The notes under the pieces: model-generated
Databases searched by the model: none
Seen by the model: only the letters and a program-made list of their open reading frames with translations
What the model was told of the DNA's origin: nothing
Translations under genes and position numbers: made by a program
Shown here: positions 25,453-34,414 of the stretch, piece after piece
How positions within the stretch are numbered: the first letter of the stretch is position 1
Layout: each line of letters opens with the position of its first letter
Source of the DNA: JARBUG01 sp035628915
GTDB lineage: Bacteria; Bacillota; Sulfobacillia; Symbiobacteriales; Symbiobacteriaceae
Direction of reading: 5' to 3'
NCBI GenBank assembly: GCA_035628915.1
Contig: DASPIW010000033.1
Coordinates: 62,001-126,000, forward strand
DNA: 64,000 nt

Positions 25453-26103
25453 TTATACCTTCCCCTTGGCCGCCTCCCAGTCCTTGAGGAAACGATCGAT
25501 GCCCGCATCGGTCAGTGGGTGCTTCAGCATTTGCTTGAACACCTTATACGGAATGGTGGCAATGTGGGCACCGGCCTTGGCGCTCTCCGTCACCTGGCCG
25601 GGCGTCCGAATGGAGGCGGAGATAATCTCGGTATCAATCCCGTGAATGGCAAAAATGTCAGCAATGTCCTTGATGAGCTGAATGCCGTCCATGCTAATGT
25701 CGTCGAGCCGGCCGACAAACGGGCTGACAAAAGTCGCCCCCGCCCGGGCGCACAGGAGTGCCTGGTTGGCGGAGAAGATTAGTGTCAGGTTGGTCTTGAC
25801 CCCCATGCCGCTAAGCACCTTGCAGGCCTTCAGCCCTTCATCCGTCATGGGCAGCTTAATGACAACATTCCTGTGCATCTCGTGGTACTGCTTGGCTTCA
25901 GCGACCATCTCATCAGCCTTCAGGCTGACGACTTCCGCGCTAATAGGGCCATCCACGAGTTCAAGGATCTCGCGGAGGACCTGTTTGAAGTCGCGCCCTT
26001 CTTTGGCGACGAGTGATGGATTGGTGGTGACGCCATGCAGTACGCCCCAGGAGGCTACTTCTCGAATTTCGTCCACATTAGCGGTATCAATGAAAAACTT
26101 CAC
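25453..26103 (-). CDS. tal: Transaldolase / fructose-6-phosphate aldolase family
   Basis: A 216-residue short-form transaldolase (TalC/MipB group). The Schiff-base Lys is in NVVIKLPMT; FFIDTANVDEI opens the protein and TTNPSLVAKEG and ATIPYKVF are conserved. Short family members are either transaldolases of the pentose phosphate pathway or F6P aldolases. The setting, as B. subtilis ywjH, favours transaldolase. Start is ATG 26103. Confidence 0.94.
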   Translation of the reverse strand: MKFFIDTANVDEIREVASWGVLHGVTTNPSLVAKEGRDFKQVLREILELVDGPISAEVVSLKADEMVAEAKQYHEMHRNVVIKLPMTDEGLKACKVLSGMGVKTNLTLIFSANQALLCARAGATFVSPFVGRLDDISMDGIQLIKDIADIFAIHGIDTEIISASIRTPGQVTESAKAGAHIATIPYKVFKQMLKHPLTDAGIDRFLKDWEAAKGKV

Positions 26104-26183
26104 TGGCTATCACTCCTTCGGGGATCAGTCGATAACCGTACCGAATCACAGATTACCACAAAGACGAACTATCTAAAAGGCAA

Positions 26184-26206
26184 AGGCCGGAATCCATATC
26201 CGGCCT
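26184..26206 (-). terminator. Terminator after the zinc-ribbon gene
   Basis: AGGCCGGA/TCCGGCCT stem followed on the minus strand by TTGCCTTTTAG, overlapping the stop codon of the gene at 26206. Confidence 0.7.
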
Positions 26207-26844
26207 CACTTTTTGTGTCCTTTGCGGCGCCCCGGGGGGTCATCCCCAACCTCGATACGCATCATACACTCAAGCGCAGCCAGATCTTCTTCGCGTCCTG
26301 CCAGAATGGTCTTATGCCGCCCGCACTGCGAACATGAGAGTTCAAGATGGTCCGGGTAAATGTCGACTGATATGTGCCGATTGCCACAGATGCAGGTCAG
26401 GTTTCCTTCTTCGGCCATGCTGTGCACCCGGCTTAATGCCTGATACATGACGTCCGGATGATCGAAGTACTCACCGAAGGCGGCATCTTCCAACAGGCGG
26501 TCCAGTTCGCTGCCACCGGCCCGGGCGTATACCTCCACTTCGTTTTCTGCCCCGAATACGCCCAACTGCAAGTCCGTGTCAGAACACAGCAGCGGCTGCA
26601 GTTTCCCTTCCCAGAACCGTCGGGCGGCGAAGTTGACGAAATGCAGGCCGTCGCAGAGGTAACAGGGGATCTGCAGCCAGACCTGCCCTTGCTTGCTGCC
26701 CAGTGTCAGCTTGTGGCTGCCGCACGAGCAAGTGACCCTTACCGACTCACCGCCGCTCAGGGAAAAGCGTGAGACAACGTGCGTCTCCAGCCGGCCGCAC
26801 TGCGGGCAGCGGATGGCAAAGGTCGTTTGGGTTGGGACCAGCAC
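26206..26844 (-). CDS. Unknown protein with several zinc-ribbon Cys pairs
   Basis: A 212-residue protein with no signal peptide or membrane segment. It has Cys pairs at 13/16 (CPQC), 39/41 (CSC), 61/64 (CYLC), 151/153 (CIC) and 171/174 (CSQC), plus single Cys 87 and 193. These suggest two or three structural zinc ribbons, one at each end. The middle (about 100-145) is acidic and helical, and the tail is basic. I do not recognise a named family. The start is GTG 26844 behind a G-rich site. It sits between kce and tal and has its own terminator. Confidence 0.75.
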   Translation of the reverse strand: MLVPTQTTFAIRCPQCGRLETHVVSRFSLSGGESVRVTCSCGSHKLTLGSKQGQVWLQIPCYLCDGLHFVNFAARRFWEGKLQPLLCSDTDLQLGVFGAENEVEVYARAGGSELDRLLEDAAFGEYFDHPDVMYQALSRVHSMAEEGNLTCICGNRHISVDIYPDHLELSCSQCGRHKTILAGREEDLAALECMMRIEVGDDPPGRRKGHKK

Positions 26845-26904
26845 AGGCTCTACCCCCCCTCACCGGCAGCCCGAGGCAGCAGCGCTCTTTCGCTGCCAGG
26901 TTAT

Positions 26905-27726
26905 CTAGATGCTTCGCTCAGGGAAACGTAATATCCTCCTTGCCTCATCCGGGGTGGCCACCTCCCGGCCAAGCTCGCGGGCCAGCCTCAAAACCCGAGC
27001 CACCAGCATTTCGTTGCTGGCCAGGAGGCCCTTGGCGTAATAGATGTTGTCCTCCAGCCCGACCCGGACATGACCGCCCAGGATGATTGCGGCCGTTGCC
27101 AGTGGCAGTTGCGCGCGACCGACGCCTGCGACGGACCAGGTGCAACCCTCAGGAATTGACTCAGCCATCAACAGCAAGTTCTTTACGGTTCCCGGAATAC
27201 CGCCAGGGACGCCCATGACGAAGTCGAAGTGAAGGGGCAGCGCAAGAATGCCCTGCTTAACCAGCGCCAGGGCGTTACTGATGTGGCCGACGTCAAACGC
27301 CTCGATTTCCGGCACCACGCCCTGCTCCCTCATGGTCTTTCCGAAGTGCTCCATCATTTCGGGGGAGTTCATAAACACATCCCGCCCGAAATTGACGGTA
27401 CCTGCGGACAGCGTGGCCATTTCGGGCTTGAGCATGACGGGCTGGAGCCGTTCCTCGGCCGTCATGCCTACCGCTCCGCCGGTTGAGCACTGAACGATGA
27501 TATCGGTGCGGGCCCGGATTTCCCGGATGATCTCGGCGTACACCGCCCCGGACTGAGTGGGTGTGCCATCAGGCAGACGGCCATGGACGTGAACCATTGC
27601 GCCGCCGGCTTGGCGAACCCGGGCAGCGTCCTCCGCCAGCTCCACCGGCGTCACGGGCAGGTGCGGGTTTTGTGCCTTGGTGACCTCGGCGCCGTCCAGC
27701 GCGCATGTTATGATCAACTTCTCCAT
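26905..27726 (-). CDS. kce: 3-keto-5-aminohexanoate cleavage enzyme (BKACE family)
   Basis: A 273-residue TIM-barrel enzyme of the beta-keto acid cleavage family. In lysine fermentation Kce condenses 3-keto-5-aminohexanoate with acetyl-CoA to give acetoacetate and 3-aminobutyryl-CoA. The zinc ligands H46 and H48 (VHVHGR) sit at the positions reported for Kce, and the later Glu is in GLEDN. The family contains many specificities, but the adjacent kal gene, whose product uses the next intermediate, supports the lysine role. RBS GAGGAGG before ATG 27726. Confidence 0.85.
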   Translation of the reverse strand: MEKLIITCALDGAEVTKAQNPHLPVTPVELAEDAARVRQAGGAMVHVHGRLPDGTPTQSGAVYAEIIREIRARTDIIVQCSTGGAVGMTAEERLQPVMLKPEMATLSAGTVNFGRDVFMNSPEMMEHFGKTMREQGVVPEIEAFDVGHISNALALVKQGILALPLHFDFVMGVPGGIPGTVKNLLLMAESIPEGCTWSVAGVGRAQLPLATAAIILGGHVRVGLEDNIYYAKGLLASNEMLVARVLRLARELGREVATPDEARRILRFPERSI

Positions 27727-27767
27727 GCGGTAAACCTCCTCGGCTTTATCCGGCTGACATGTAAAAA

Positions 27768-27793
27768 GGAAAAAGCCGGGCTAATCGCCCGGC
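27768..27793 (-). terminator. Terminator overlapping the kal stop
   Basis: GCCGGGC/GCCCGGC stem whose arm covers the kal stop codon, followed on the minus strand by TTTTTCCTTTTT. It could reduce read-through from kal into kce. Confidence 0.8.
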
Positions 27794-28173
27794 CGCTGAA
27801 ATTGCTTGGGAACTACACAGGTGCCGGTGGCGCGGGTCACCAATACGGGTTCCGTGAGAAGCCGCGCCTTTGACGGCTGCTCGGGAGTCGGTTCCGCCGC
27901 AATCACCTTGTAGGCTTCGAAGGTCATGGCACGGGAGGTGTTGCCGACACGGTCGATGCGCGCACGGACCTCAAGGTAGTCGCCGGCGTAAACGGGAGCC
28001 TTGAACTCCACCATGTCGTAGGCGACAAAAAGCCCCTCGTCACCGTCATGCTGAATGAGAAGCTCCGTTGCCGCGTCGCCAAACAGGGCCAGCACACGTG
28101 CGCCATCCACGAGGTTGCCGCCGTAGTGGGCGTCGTGCGCCGACATACGCACCCGCAGGAAGGACTCGTTCAC
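27781..28173 (-). CDS. kal: 3-aminobutyryl-CoA ammonia lyase
   Basis: A 130-residue hotdog-fold protein. The segments RMSAHDAHYGGNLVDGARVL, LFGDAATELLIQHDGDEGLF and FKAPVYAGDYLEVRARI agree closely with Kal, which removes ammonia from L-3-aminobutyryl-CoA to form crotonyl-CoA in lysine fermentation. The start GTG 28173 overlaps the spo0F stop by four bases, so it is translated downstream of a sporulation regulator. The other pathway genes (kamA, kamDE, kdd, atoAD) are not in this window. Confidence 0.88.
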   Translation of the reverse strand: MNESFLRVRMSAHDAHYGGNLVDGARVLALFGDAATELLIQHDGDEGLFVAYDMVEFKAPVYAGDYLEVRARIDRVGNTSRAMTFEAYKVIAAEPTPEQPSKARLLTEPVLVTRATGTCVVPKQFQRPGD

Positions 28174-28553
28174 GGCTTTTCCTCCTCGTCCAGCGCCTTC
28201 TGCACCAACTCGCGCAGTTCGAACACGTCAAAGGGCTTGCTAATGCAGCTGCGTGCTCCGCTGCTGAGGACTTCGCTGGCCCGGTCCCCATCGCCGACGG
28301 CGGTCATAACGATCACCGGCAGTTCGGGATAGAGCTGGCGCAAGGTCCGCAGTGTTTCCAGACCGTCCATGACCGGCATTTTCATGTCCAGCAGAACCAG
28401 GGCAGGCAATTCGACACTGCAGAGGGCCATCGCTTCCTGGCCGTGAACTGCGGTAGCGACGCGATACCCCACTTCGCGGAATACCTCCTGGACCAGACGG
28501 CGTACACCCATTTGATCATCTACAACAAGGATAAGCGGGGCTTGGGCCGACAT
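28170..28553 (-). CDS. spo0F: Response regulator, probable Spo0F phosphotransferase
   Basis: A 127-residue stand-alone receiver domain. Acidic pocket D12/D13, phospho-acceptor D56 (VLLDMKMP), T84 and K106 (SKPFD) are all present, and VDDQMGVRRLVQEVF resembles Spo0F helix 1, the face that contacts sensor kinases and Spo0B. There is no output domain. In B. subtilis spo0F lies beside pyrG and fba/tal, and the same neighbourhood is seen here. The start ATG 28553 is chosen because the receiver fold begins there; an upstream extension is non-homologous. Confidence 0.85.
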   Translation of the reverse strand: MSAQAPLILVVDDQMGVRRLVQEVFREVGYRVATAVHGQEAMALCSVELPALVLLDMKMPVMDGLETLRTLRQLYPELPVIVMTAVGDGDRASEVLSSGARSCISKPFDVFELRELVQKALDEEEKP

Positions 28554-28582
28554 GCTTGCCACCACTCTCAGATCGCCGGAAT

Positions 28583-31500
28583 TTAGGGTAGTTGATTGAT
28601 TACCTTTCGGCGCCAATTCGAATTTTCCTCGTCCTTGTCGATGCCCAGTGGGTGGAGTCCCCACGCCTCTTTCACAGGGAGCGTAAACTGGCCCTTGAAG
28701 TACTGGTACGAGGGAACGTCTGCTTCTACGGTCAGCACGTGGGTTTCGCCTTGGGGTGCAACTTGCACGGTGACTTGCCCGTTGACGCTCAGATACTTCT
28801 GACCGTTGACCATGATGGATACACCCGAGACGAGCCGGTTATTCCGCGAGTCTCTGGTCTCGAAGACGACGTTGCTGTCCTTGCCCCTGGTAAGTTGGGC
28901 GTCCATAGGACGGATGCTGAGTGCCGGCTGGCCTACTGACACCTCGAAAGGATACCAGCCAAGGATGTTGCCACGCGCTGTATCCTGGACCATCAGGTAC
29001 CCAAAGTAGCGCCCCGGAGAGGTCGGCGCCATAATGGTAAGAGTGGGCGTCCAGACGTCGCCGGCCGCATGCTGGCGGGGCTCGTCTTTGATCCCAACCT
29101 GAAACCTGTCGACACCCATCAGCCGCCGGTATTGGTACTGCACGCCGTCGGTGCTGGACGTCACCACAACCCGATAGGTGCCCGGCGATACGCTCGAGTA
29201 AAGAATCGTCTCGCGGCTCGTGCCGGCATGCATCGAAACCGCCTTTTGTTCCTTGGTGCCGTCATCAAGGATTTTGTAGAGATAGAGGCTGAGATCCGGA
29301 TCAGCTTCCGCCGGAACGTTCATATCGGCTCGGGTCGGGTTGCTGACTTGAATCTGGATGTCGCTAACGAACTCTTTGACAGTGAAGGTCTCCACCACGG
29401 TTTCGCGCTTCAACTGCATCCGCCACGGCACGCTCCGCCCCCAGGCATCCTTGTCATCTGACTTGACCAGGCCGACGCCGGCCAGGCTGCCCGTGAAAGG
29501 ACCAAAGACGTTGTTGACCTTGATGGGCACGGCTGTGACGGAGCCCGGTGCGACCGAGAACTTCAACGGCTGGTTTCCGAGGGCGCCGGGCCGCGTTCGC
29601 GCCTCGAGCGTGTAGGCGGGATTGGCGTTCTCCGCCCGCTGGTCAGGCAGGGCAACCAATACGACTTCCCAAACGCCCGGCAGGGGATCATCCGTCTGAA
29701 ATAGCGTACTCAGACCTTCGCCGGCCAAGCCGAACTTGCCGGTATGAAGCACCTGGCCGTCCGGGCGGAAAACATGCATCTGAATCGTACCGTTACCGGT
29801 GGCAGTCTGGCTAAAGGGCATCCGGGCAGTCACCGCAAAACTGGCCGCCCCCGGGGGTACTTCAAAGAAGTAGCGCCGGTAACGCCCCGCTTCGAGCGTA
29901 TCTGCCCTTGTATCGCCGTAGTCCGTCGCGCTGCCGAGTTGGACGGGCTGAACGTAGGTCACCGGCAGCAACAGGCTGGGGCCGTAATGATTCTGATGGG
30001 TTACCGTGACAAATGCACTGTGAACACCAGGGTCCCGGGGGGGATCGAACTGAAGGGGAAGCTGGCGGCTTTTGTTGCTCGGCAGCAGCATCGACGAAAA
30101 CGCCGGACGCATCCAGGGTTCTGAGCTATAGAGGGTGACCCGTGCGTGGTCTGTGTCTGCGTTGGTCAGCGAAAGCGACGTGCTGCCCGGGGCGTAGGAA
30201 CGGGCCAAAATCCCGCCCTGGCCGTCAAGGGTGCGTGCGCTGAGCGCAGGGCGTGAATCGATCTGTTCCAGGTGGCTATACGCAGCCCGCAGCTGTACGA
30301 GGCCGCTGCCTTGCTCGTAGACCGCGAAACCGGTGATGTGGCGGGCGCCCATCTCCAGCGCGCGCTTCACGCTCAGCCAGTCATAGCTGATACCGTTGCC
30401 GCGCCCTGCTTCCATGAGCAGCGCAGCCGCTCCGCTGACATGCGGCGTGGCGACGCTGGTGCCAACCGCAGTGGTGTAGCCCGTGACGTCACGCCAGAAC
30501 GGTGAAGGGGCGGGGCTGCCGCCCGGCGCCACAAGGCTGGGCAGATAGGTCCCGTCGGACCGGGGCCCCATGCCCGAGAAGAACCAGATGCTTTCGTGGG
30601 GTACTGACCATCCGTAGTCCCGCTTCCACATCTCTGGCGAGAAGTAGGCGCCGGCAGCAATGACCTGAGACGGACTGCCAATGGTCGTACCACTCGAAAG
30701 CCCGGGGCCGCTGTTCCCGGCTGCCAGGACGATTAACACCCCGTACTGTGTAGCAATCTGGTTCAGCCATTCGGAAGCGCCCGTATCGAAGACCTTGGCG
30801 GCCCCCGTGGCCAGGTCGCCCACACTCAGGTTGATAATGGAGGCGCCATTATCTGCGGCATAGAGGATCGCCTTTTTGATATCCCACCAATCTCCGGAAC
30901 CAGTGGACGACAATGCTTTCAGCGCCATAATCTGAACGCCTGGCGCGACACCTTGGAATCCGCCATTTGGGGCAGCGGCGCCGATGATGCCGCTGACCCA
31001 GGTGCCGTGGCCCAGTCCGTCAAAGCCGACCGATACGAACTGGCCGTCAGGGTTGATATCCGCGACTGCAACATTGAGCCGCTGGGCGCCCCGGAGGCCA
31101 TCCCGGTACTCGCCCAACCGGGTGAAGGAGTGCCCCTGGCGGAACACAGTGAGGGGCGCTTCGTCACGGAAATCGCCGTCGCGGTTTGTGTCGATGAACA
31201 CCGTATCGTATGCGCCGCCACGCTGGCCGGCAGTGACGAGAACCCCGAACCGGTCGATCTTGAGGCCGTTCCGGTCGAGATCCTGATTGATGTAACCGTA
31301 AACGTACTGCTCGTCAAGGTAACCAAAGTAAGCGGGGGTGGCCGTGTTGTCCACGTTGGGCAGTCGATATTGGCGACCGTCACTGGTGGCATAGACCCCG
31401 GACTGCCAGGTCACCTTTTCGGTAGTGAGGACCCTGCCTTCGCGGGTGAAGTTCTTCCAATCGATGATTTTGGGTCGACCGTCCGGCGTGGTCATCAGGG

Positions 31501-32047
31501 CGGGGTGCCCGGGGTCAACACCACTGTCAATCACTGCTACGATAACGCCGTTGCCCTGTGCGTTGAACTCACCGCGGAAGGCTTCCACACCAATGGGGTC
31601 GAGGTTGGCCTTGGCTGATGCTGCAGCCTGTGCTGCATTAACAGGCTGCGCCTCGGCGCTCACGCCGGTGGGGTCAATCTGAAGCGGCTGATTCACGCCT
31701 ACACCCTTGACCTCGGCCAACTTTGGCAGGTCCCCAGCAGCAGCGACGGGAAGCCGGACGCGCAGAAAAGTCTGCTCCTGGACCGTGATCTCTCCGCCGG
31801 CAGCAACCACAGCCTCCTTCACGCGGGTCTGGTCGCTGCCCTTTTCGACCAGGAGGTCCAGGTCAACAAAAGGGTTCTCGGAGCCATTTACTTGCTCAAA
31901 CAGTGTAGAAATCGCGTTCGGAATCTCTGCCGGCCTTCGCACTTCTTCGTTTACACCGGCAGGGAGCCGTGGGGCGGCGCCCGAGATTAGTCCCGCAAGC
32001 AAAATGGCGAAGAGCCCCATGCTCAGCGTGCGTTTGAGCCTCTGCAT
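28583..32047 (-). CDS. Large subtilisin-like serine protease (S8), secreted
   Basis: A 1154-residue exported protein. A signal peptide covers about 1-25. A propeptide-like region follows to ~150. The S8 catalytic domain has D174 (VIDSGVDPGH), H347 (GLGHGTWVSG), N445 (LAAGNSGPG) and S531 (VGTSVATPHVSG). A loop of about 100 residues, with Asp-rich patches (DTNRDGDFRDE), sits between D and H. The last ~580 residues are beta-rich domains. The gene follows an SLH-protein gene by nine bases, so protease and SLH partner are probably made together. It may trim surface proteins or degrade external protein; substrate unknown. Confidence 0.92.
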   Translation of the reverse strand: MQRLKRTLSMGLFAILLAGLISGAAPRLPAGVNEEVRRPAEIPNAISTLFEQVNGSENPFVDLDLLVEKGSDQTRVKEAVVAAGGEITVQEQTFLRVRLPVAAAGDLPKLAEVKGVGVNQPLQIDPTGVSAEAQPVNAAQAAASAKANLDPIGVEAFRGEFNAQGNGVIVAVIDSGVDPGHPALMTTPDGRPKIIDWKNFTREGRVLTTEKVTWQSGVYATSDGRQYRLPNVDNTATPAYFGYLDEQYVYGYINQDLDRNGLKIDRFGVLVTAGQRGGAYDTVFIDTNRDGDFRDEAPLTVFRQGHSFTRLGEYRDGLRGAQRLNVAVADINPDGQFVSVGFDGLGHGTWVSGIIGAAAPNGGFQGVAPGVQIMALKALSSTGSGDWWDIKKAILYAADNGASIINLSVGDLATGAAKVFDTGASEWLNQIATQYGVLIVLAAGNSGPGLSSGTTIGSPSQVIAAGAYFSPEMWKRDYGWSVPHESIWFFSGMGPRSDGTYLPSLVAPGGSPAPSPFWRDVTGYTTAVGTSVATPHVSGAAALLMEAGRGNGISYDWLSVKRALEMGARHITGFAVYEQGSGLVQLRAAYSHLEQIDSRPALSARTLDGQGGILARSYAPGSTSLSLTNADTDHARVTLYSSEPWMRPAFSSMLLPSNKSRQLPLQFDPPRDPGVHSAFVTVTHQNHYGPSLLLPVTYVQPVQLGSATDYGDTRADTLEAGRYRRYFFEVPPGAASFAVTARMPFSQTATGNGTIQMHVFRPDGQVLHTGKFGLAGEGLSTLFQTDDPLPGVWEVVLVALPDQRAENANPAYTLEARTRPGALGNQPLKFSVAPGSVTAVPIKVNNVFGPFTGSLAGVGLVKSDDKDAWGRSVPWRMQLKRETVVETFTVKEFVSDIQIQVSNPTRADMNVPAEADPDLSLYLYKILDDGTKEQKAVSMHAGTSRETILYSSVSPGTYRVVVTSSTDGVQYQYRRLMGVDRFQVGIKDEPRQHAAGDVWTPTLTIMAPTSPGRYFGYLMVQDTARGNILGWYPFEVSVGQPALSIRPMDAQLTRGKDSNVVFETRDSRNNRLVSGVSIMVNGQKYLSVNGQVTVQVAPQGETHVLTVEADVPSYQYFKGQFTLPVKEAWGLHPLGIDKDEENSNWRRKVINQLP

Positions 32048-32056
32048 CCGGTCTCC

Positions 32057-33340
32057 TCACCTCTCTGCCAGTACGTACGTAGCTGCCCCGGACTGATCCA
32101 GCACAAGCTGCAGAGAATCGCCTTCTTGCAACTCAACCCGGTCCACCGGCTGGCCGTTGAGCACGAATATCGCATCTGCAGCCAGGAGAAGCGACTTGAG
32201 ATCCTGATCGATTTCGACAGCGATTGCAGCCGGAACCGTGTCAAGGCCGACAAACCTCCCGCTCACGGAGACATTCAGGCCGTCAAGAACCCGCACCTCA
32301 CCTGTAACACGGTCAAAAATGAGATAGGCCATGGCCACACCGTCGAGCTGGGACAGGGAAGCCGGGCGCCCATCCAGGTAAACAAGAGCCCCGGGAGACA
32401 CTTCGGCTGTCCGGGTCCCTCCACCCGAAAGCGTACCGGTCACCGTTCGGGCAGTGACGTGAAGGTTTGTGACCAGGCGGTCTGCGAAGCGGGCGTCCAT
32501 GTAGGAACCTATCCCGTCCGGGCCGAGGATGATCCATACCTGGTCCATAGGGCGCACACGTCCGGCATGGCTGGGAAGCCCTGCCCGGTAGTACTGAGCA
32601 GTGGGGGACATGGTGAAGGCTGTCTCAGTCCCTGCCGAGTCCCTTACGACTCCCTGGTACGTCCCCTGGTCGAAGCGGACAAGCGTCCCGCTCAGGTGGA
32701 ACACACTCCCCTTGGTGGCCAACAGCCGGAATAAGGTCGTCGCGCCCTCTGCACGAGTAACGGGCAGCAGTGGGCGAAACGTATTGTCCTCGAATCCGGC
32801 TATCAAGCCGGCAGTCTGGGCCACATGCACATAGCCGCGTGCCCAGTCCGGGATCTCCCGGTCGTCAAAAAAGGGCGTATGCTCAAACCGCATCAGCCGG
32901 GCTTGTTCGCCCAGACCAGCAATGCGGACGAGGATCACGGCCAGCTGCGCTCGTGAGACCTCATCGCCCGGTCCAAAGCGCCCATCTGGATATCCTTCGA
33001 CCGCACCGATCTCGGATAGGGACTCAATATAACCTTTTGCCCAGTGCCAGTTAGGGATATCTTCAAAACGAGAACTGTAATCGCCAAGCAAACGGGCCTC
33101 GTCACCATGGCCAAGCCCGCTGACCACCAGTTTGGCCAACTCAGCCCGGGTGAGCGGTGTTTCCGGGTGGAAGCGAAGATCTTCATCTCCGGATACAATC
33201 CCGCGCGCCTCAAGGGCCCCAACCAGCGGCCCTGCCCAATGAGCGGCCATATCAGTAAGGATGCCCGCGGCCGGTTTGGCCACTATGAGGGGGAGCAGTA
33301 CAGCGACCAATGCTGCCAATCGCCAGTGTTTCCCTTCCAT
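32057..33340 (-). CDS. S-layer homology (SLH) domain surface protein
   Basis: A 427-residue exported protein. Signal peptide about 1-26 (MEGKHWRLAALVAVLLPLIV). Three SLH repeats follow (about 28-205), marked by DMAAHWAG, IPNWHWAKGYIESLSEIGAVEGYPDGRFGPGDEVSRAQLA (core GYPDGRFGPGDEVSR) and IPDWARGYVHVAQTAGLIAGFEDNTFRP. The C-terminal ~220 residues are beta-rich and unrecognised. The start ATG 33340 has TTAGGAG seven bases upstream. SLH repeats bind pyruvylated wall polymer. It is followed by the S8 protease gene and may anchor or regulate that protease. Confidence 0.9.
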   Translation of the reverse strand: MEGKHWRLAALVAVLLPLIVAKPAAGILTDMAAHWAGPLVGALEARGIVSGDEDLRFHPETPLTRAELAKLVVSGLGHGDEARLLGDYSSRFEDIPNWHWAKGYIESLSEIGAVEGYPDGRFGPGDEVSRAQLAVILVRIAGLGEQARLMRFEHTPFFDDREIPDWARGYVHVAQTAGLIAGFEDNTFRPLLPVTRAEGATTLFRLLATKGSVFHLSGTLVRFDQGTYQGVVRDSAGTETAFTMSPTAQYYRAGLPSHAGRVRPMDQVWIILGPDGIGSYMDARFADRLVTNLHVTARTVTGTLSGGGTRTAEVSPGALVYLDGRPASLSQLDGVAMAYLIFDRVTGEVRVLDGLNVSVSGRFVGLDTVPAAIAVEIDQDLKSLLLAADAIFVLNGQPVDRVELQEGDSLQLVLDQSGAATYVLAER

Positions 33341-33536
33341 CGTTCGGCTCCTAAACCTCCGGTTGGGGTTCACGTGGGTGTGACTCATGTGAACATGTTC
33401 GTTAAGGGCAAGAAGTTTCCTTTATGGCTAGGTCGTTAAGAATTCGGTATAAGAGGAAACTGTTGCACCTCCGGTATTTGACTACAAAACTGTGGTGAAG
33501 GTTTCACAAAGACGCCAGAAACTGATTAAACGCGGG

Positions 33537-33565
33537 TTGACACCGGTGGTTCGTGGCGCAAAATT
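33537..33565 (+). promoter_or_regulatory. Predicted promoter of the deacetylase cassette
   Basis: Perfect TTGACA at 33537-33542, a 17-base spacer and AAAATT at 33560-33565, 33 bases before ATG 33599. The -10 is poor, so it may need an activator. Confidence 0.45.
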
Positions 33566-33598
33566 GGAGTGTACCCCCTGGGCCATAGGAGGCTAAAC

Positions 33599-34414
33599 AT
33601 GAGGCGCTTCGTCGGAACCGCGCTCCGGACCGGCCTGCGAACACTCGCCGGGCTCCGTTCCTTCTTGCCGGCCCCATCCGGCGCCCGGATTTTGACGTAT
33701 CATTCGGTCCGGCCCGACGGAACGGGCCCCCGGAGCAGTTATGTGGATCCGGCGGATTTTGCATCGCAAATGGAGTGGTTGGAAAAATCCGGCTATCAGG
33801 TCGTCTCCCTCGACACCCTGGCCGATCGCCTGCTGACCGGGGGGGGCCTGCCGGACAACTGGGTCTGCATTACATTTGACGACGGCTATGCTGACAACTA
33901 CGTGCACGCCTTTCCGGTTTTAAAGCGCCACGGCTTTCCCGCTACGGTTTTCCTGGTCACCGGAGAGGTTAACCGCAATCCGCTCTTTGTTACATCCGGC
34001 CAGATCGCAGAGATGCTGGCCTATGGGGTCGGCTTCGGCGCCCATACGGTTGATCATGTGTCGCTCAGTTCTGTGGCGCCGGATGAGGCGGCAGAGCAGA
34101 TTGCGGGCTCCAAAGCACAGGTGGCCGCGTTGACCGGCGCTCCTGCAAAGCACTTCTGCTACCCATTTGGTCATTACAATGAGTCCGTTGCGGGGTTCGT
34201 TCGTTCATCTGGGTTCCGCACGTGCTGCCTGGAGCAGGCCGGAACCGTCAAATCGGGATCTGACCCGCTCCAGCTGCGGAGAGCGGGCATCCTGGGCACC
34301 GACACCTTGCATGACTTTCAGCTGAAGGTGCGGGGTGCCTATGACTGGTGGATCAACATCTACATGCGGAACGAAGAGCGGCGCCGGCTAAGGCGAGGGG
34401 GCTTACCTGATTGA
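33599..34414 (+). CDS. Polysaccharide deacetylase (NodB/CE4 family)
   Basis: A 271-residue protein. The CE4 motifs are visible: TYHSVRP, the metal-binding Asp pair in ITFDDGYADNY, and a HTVDHVSLS motif with the two His ligands. CYPFGHYNES matches the substrate-groove motif. The first 35 residues are Arg-rich and amphipathic rather than a clear signal peptide, so the location is uncertain. The start ATG 33599 has AGGAGG. It leads a four-gene set and overlaps the next gene by four bases. CE4 enzymes deacetylate peptidoglycan or surface glycans. Confidence 0.9.
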   Translation: MRRFVGTALRTGLRTLAGLRSFLPAPSGARILTYHSVRPDGTGPRSSYVDPADFASQMEWLEKSGYQVVSLDTLADRLLTGGGLPDNWVCITFDDGYADNYVHAFPVLKRHGFPATVFLVTGEVNRNPLFVTSGQIAEMLAYGVGFGAHTVDHVSLSSVAPDEAAEQIAGSKAQVAALTGAPAKHFCYPFGHYNESVAGFVRSSGFRTCCLEQAGTVKSGSDPLQLRRAGILGTDTLHDFQLKVRGAYDWWINIYMRNEERRRLRRGGLPD

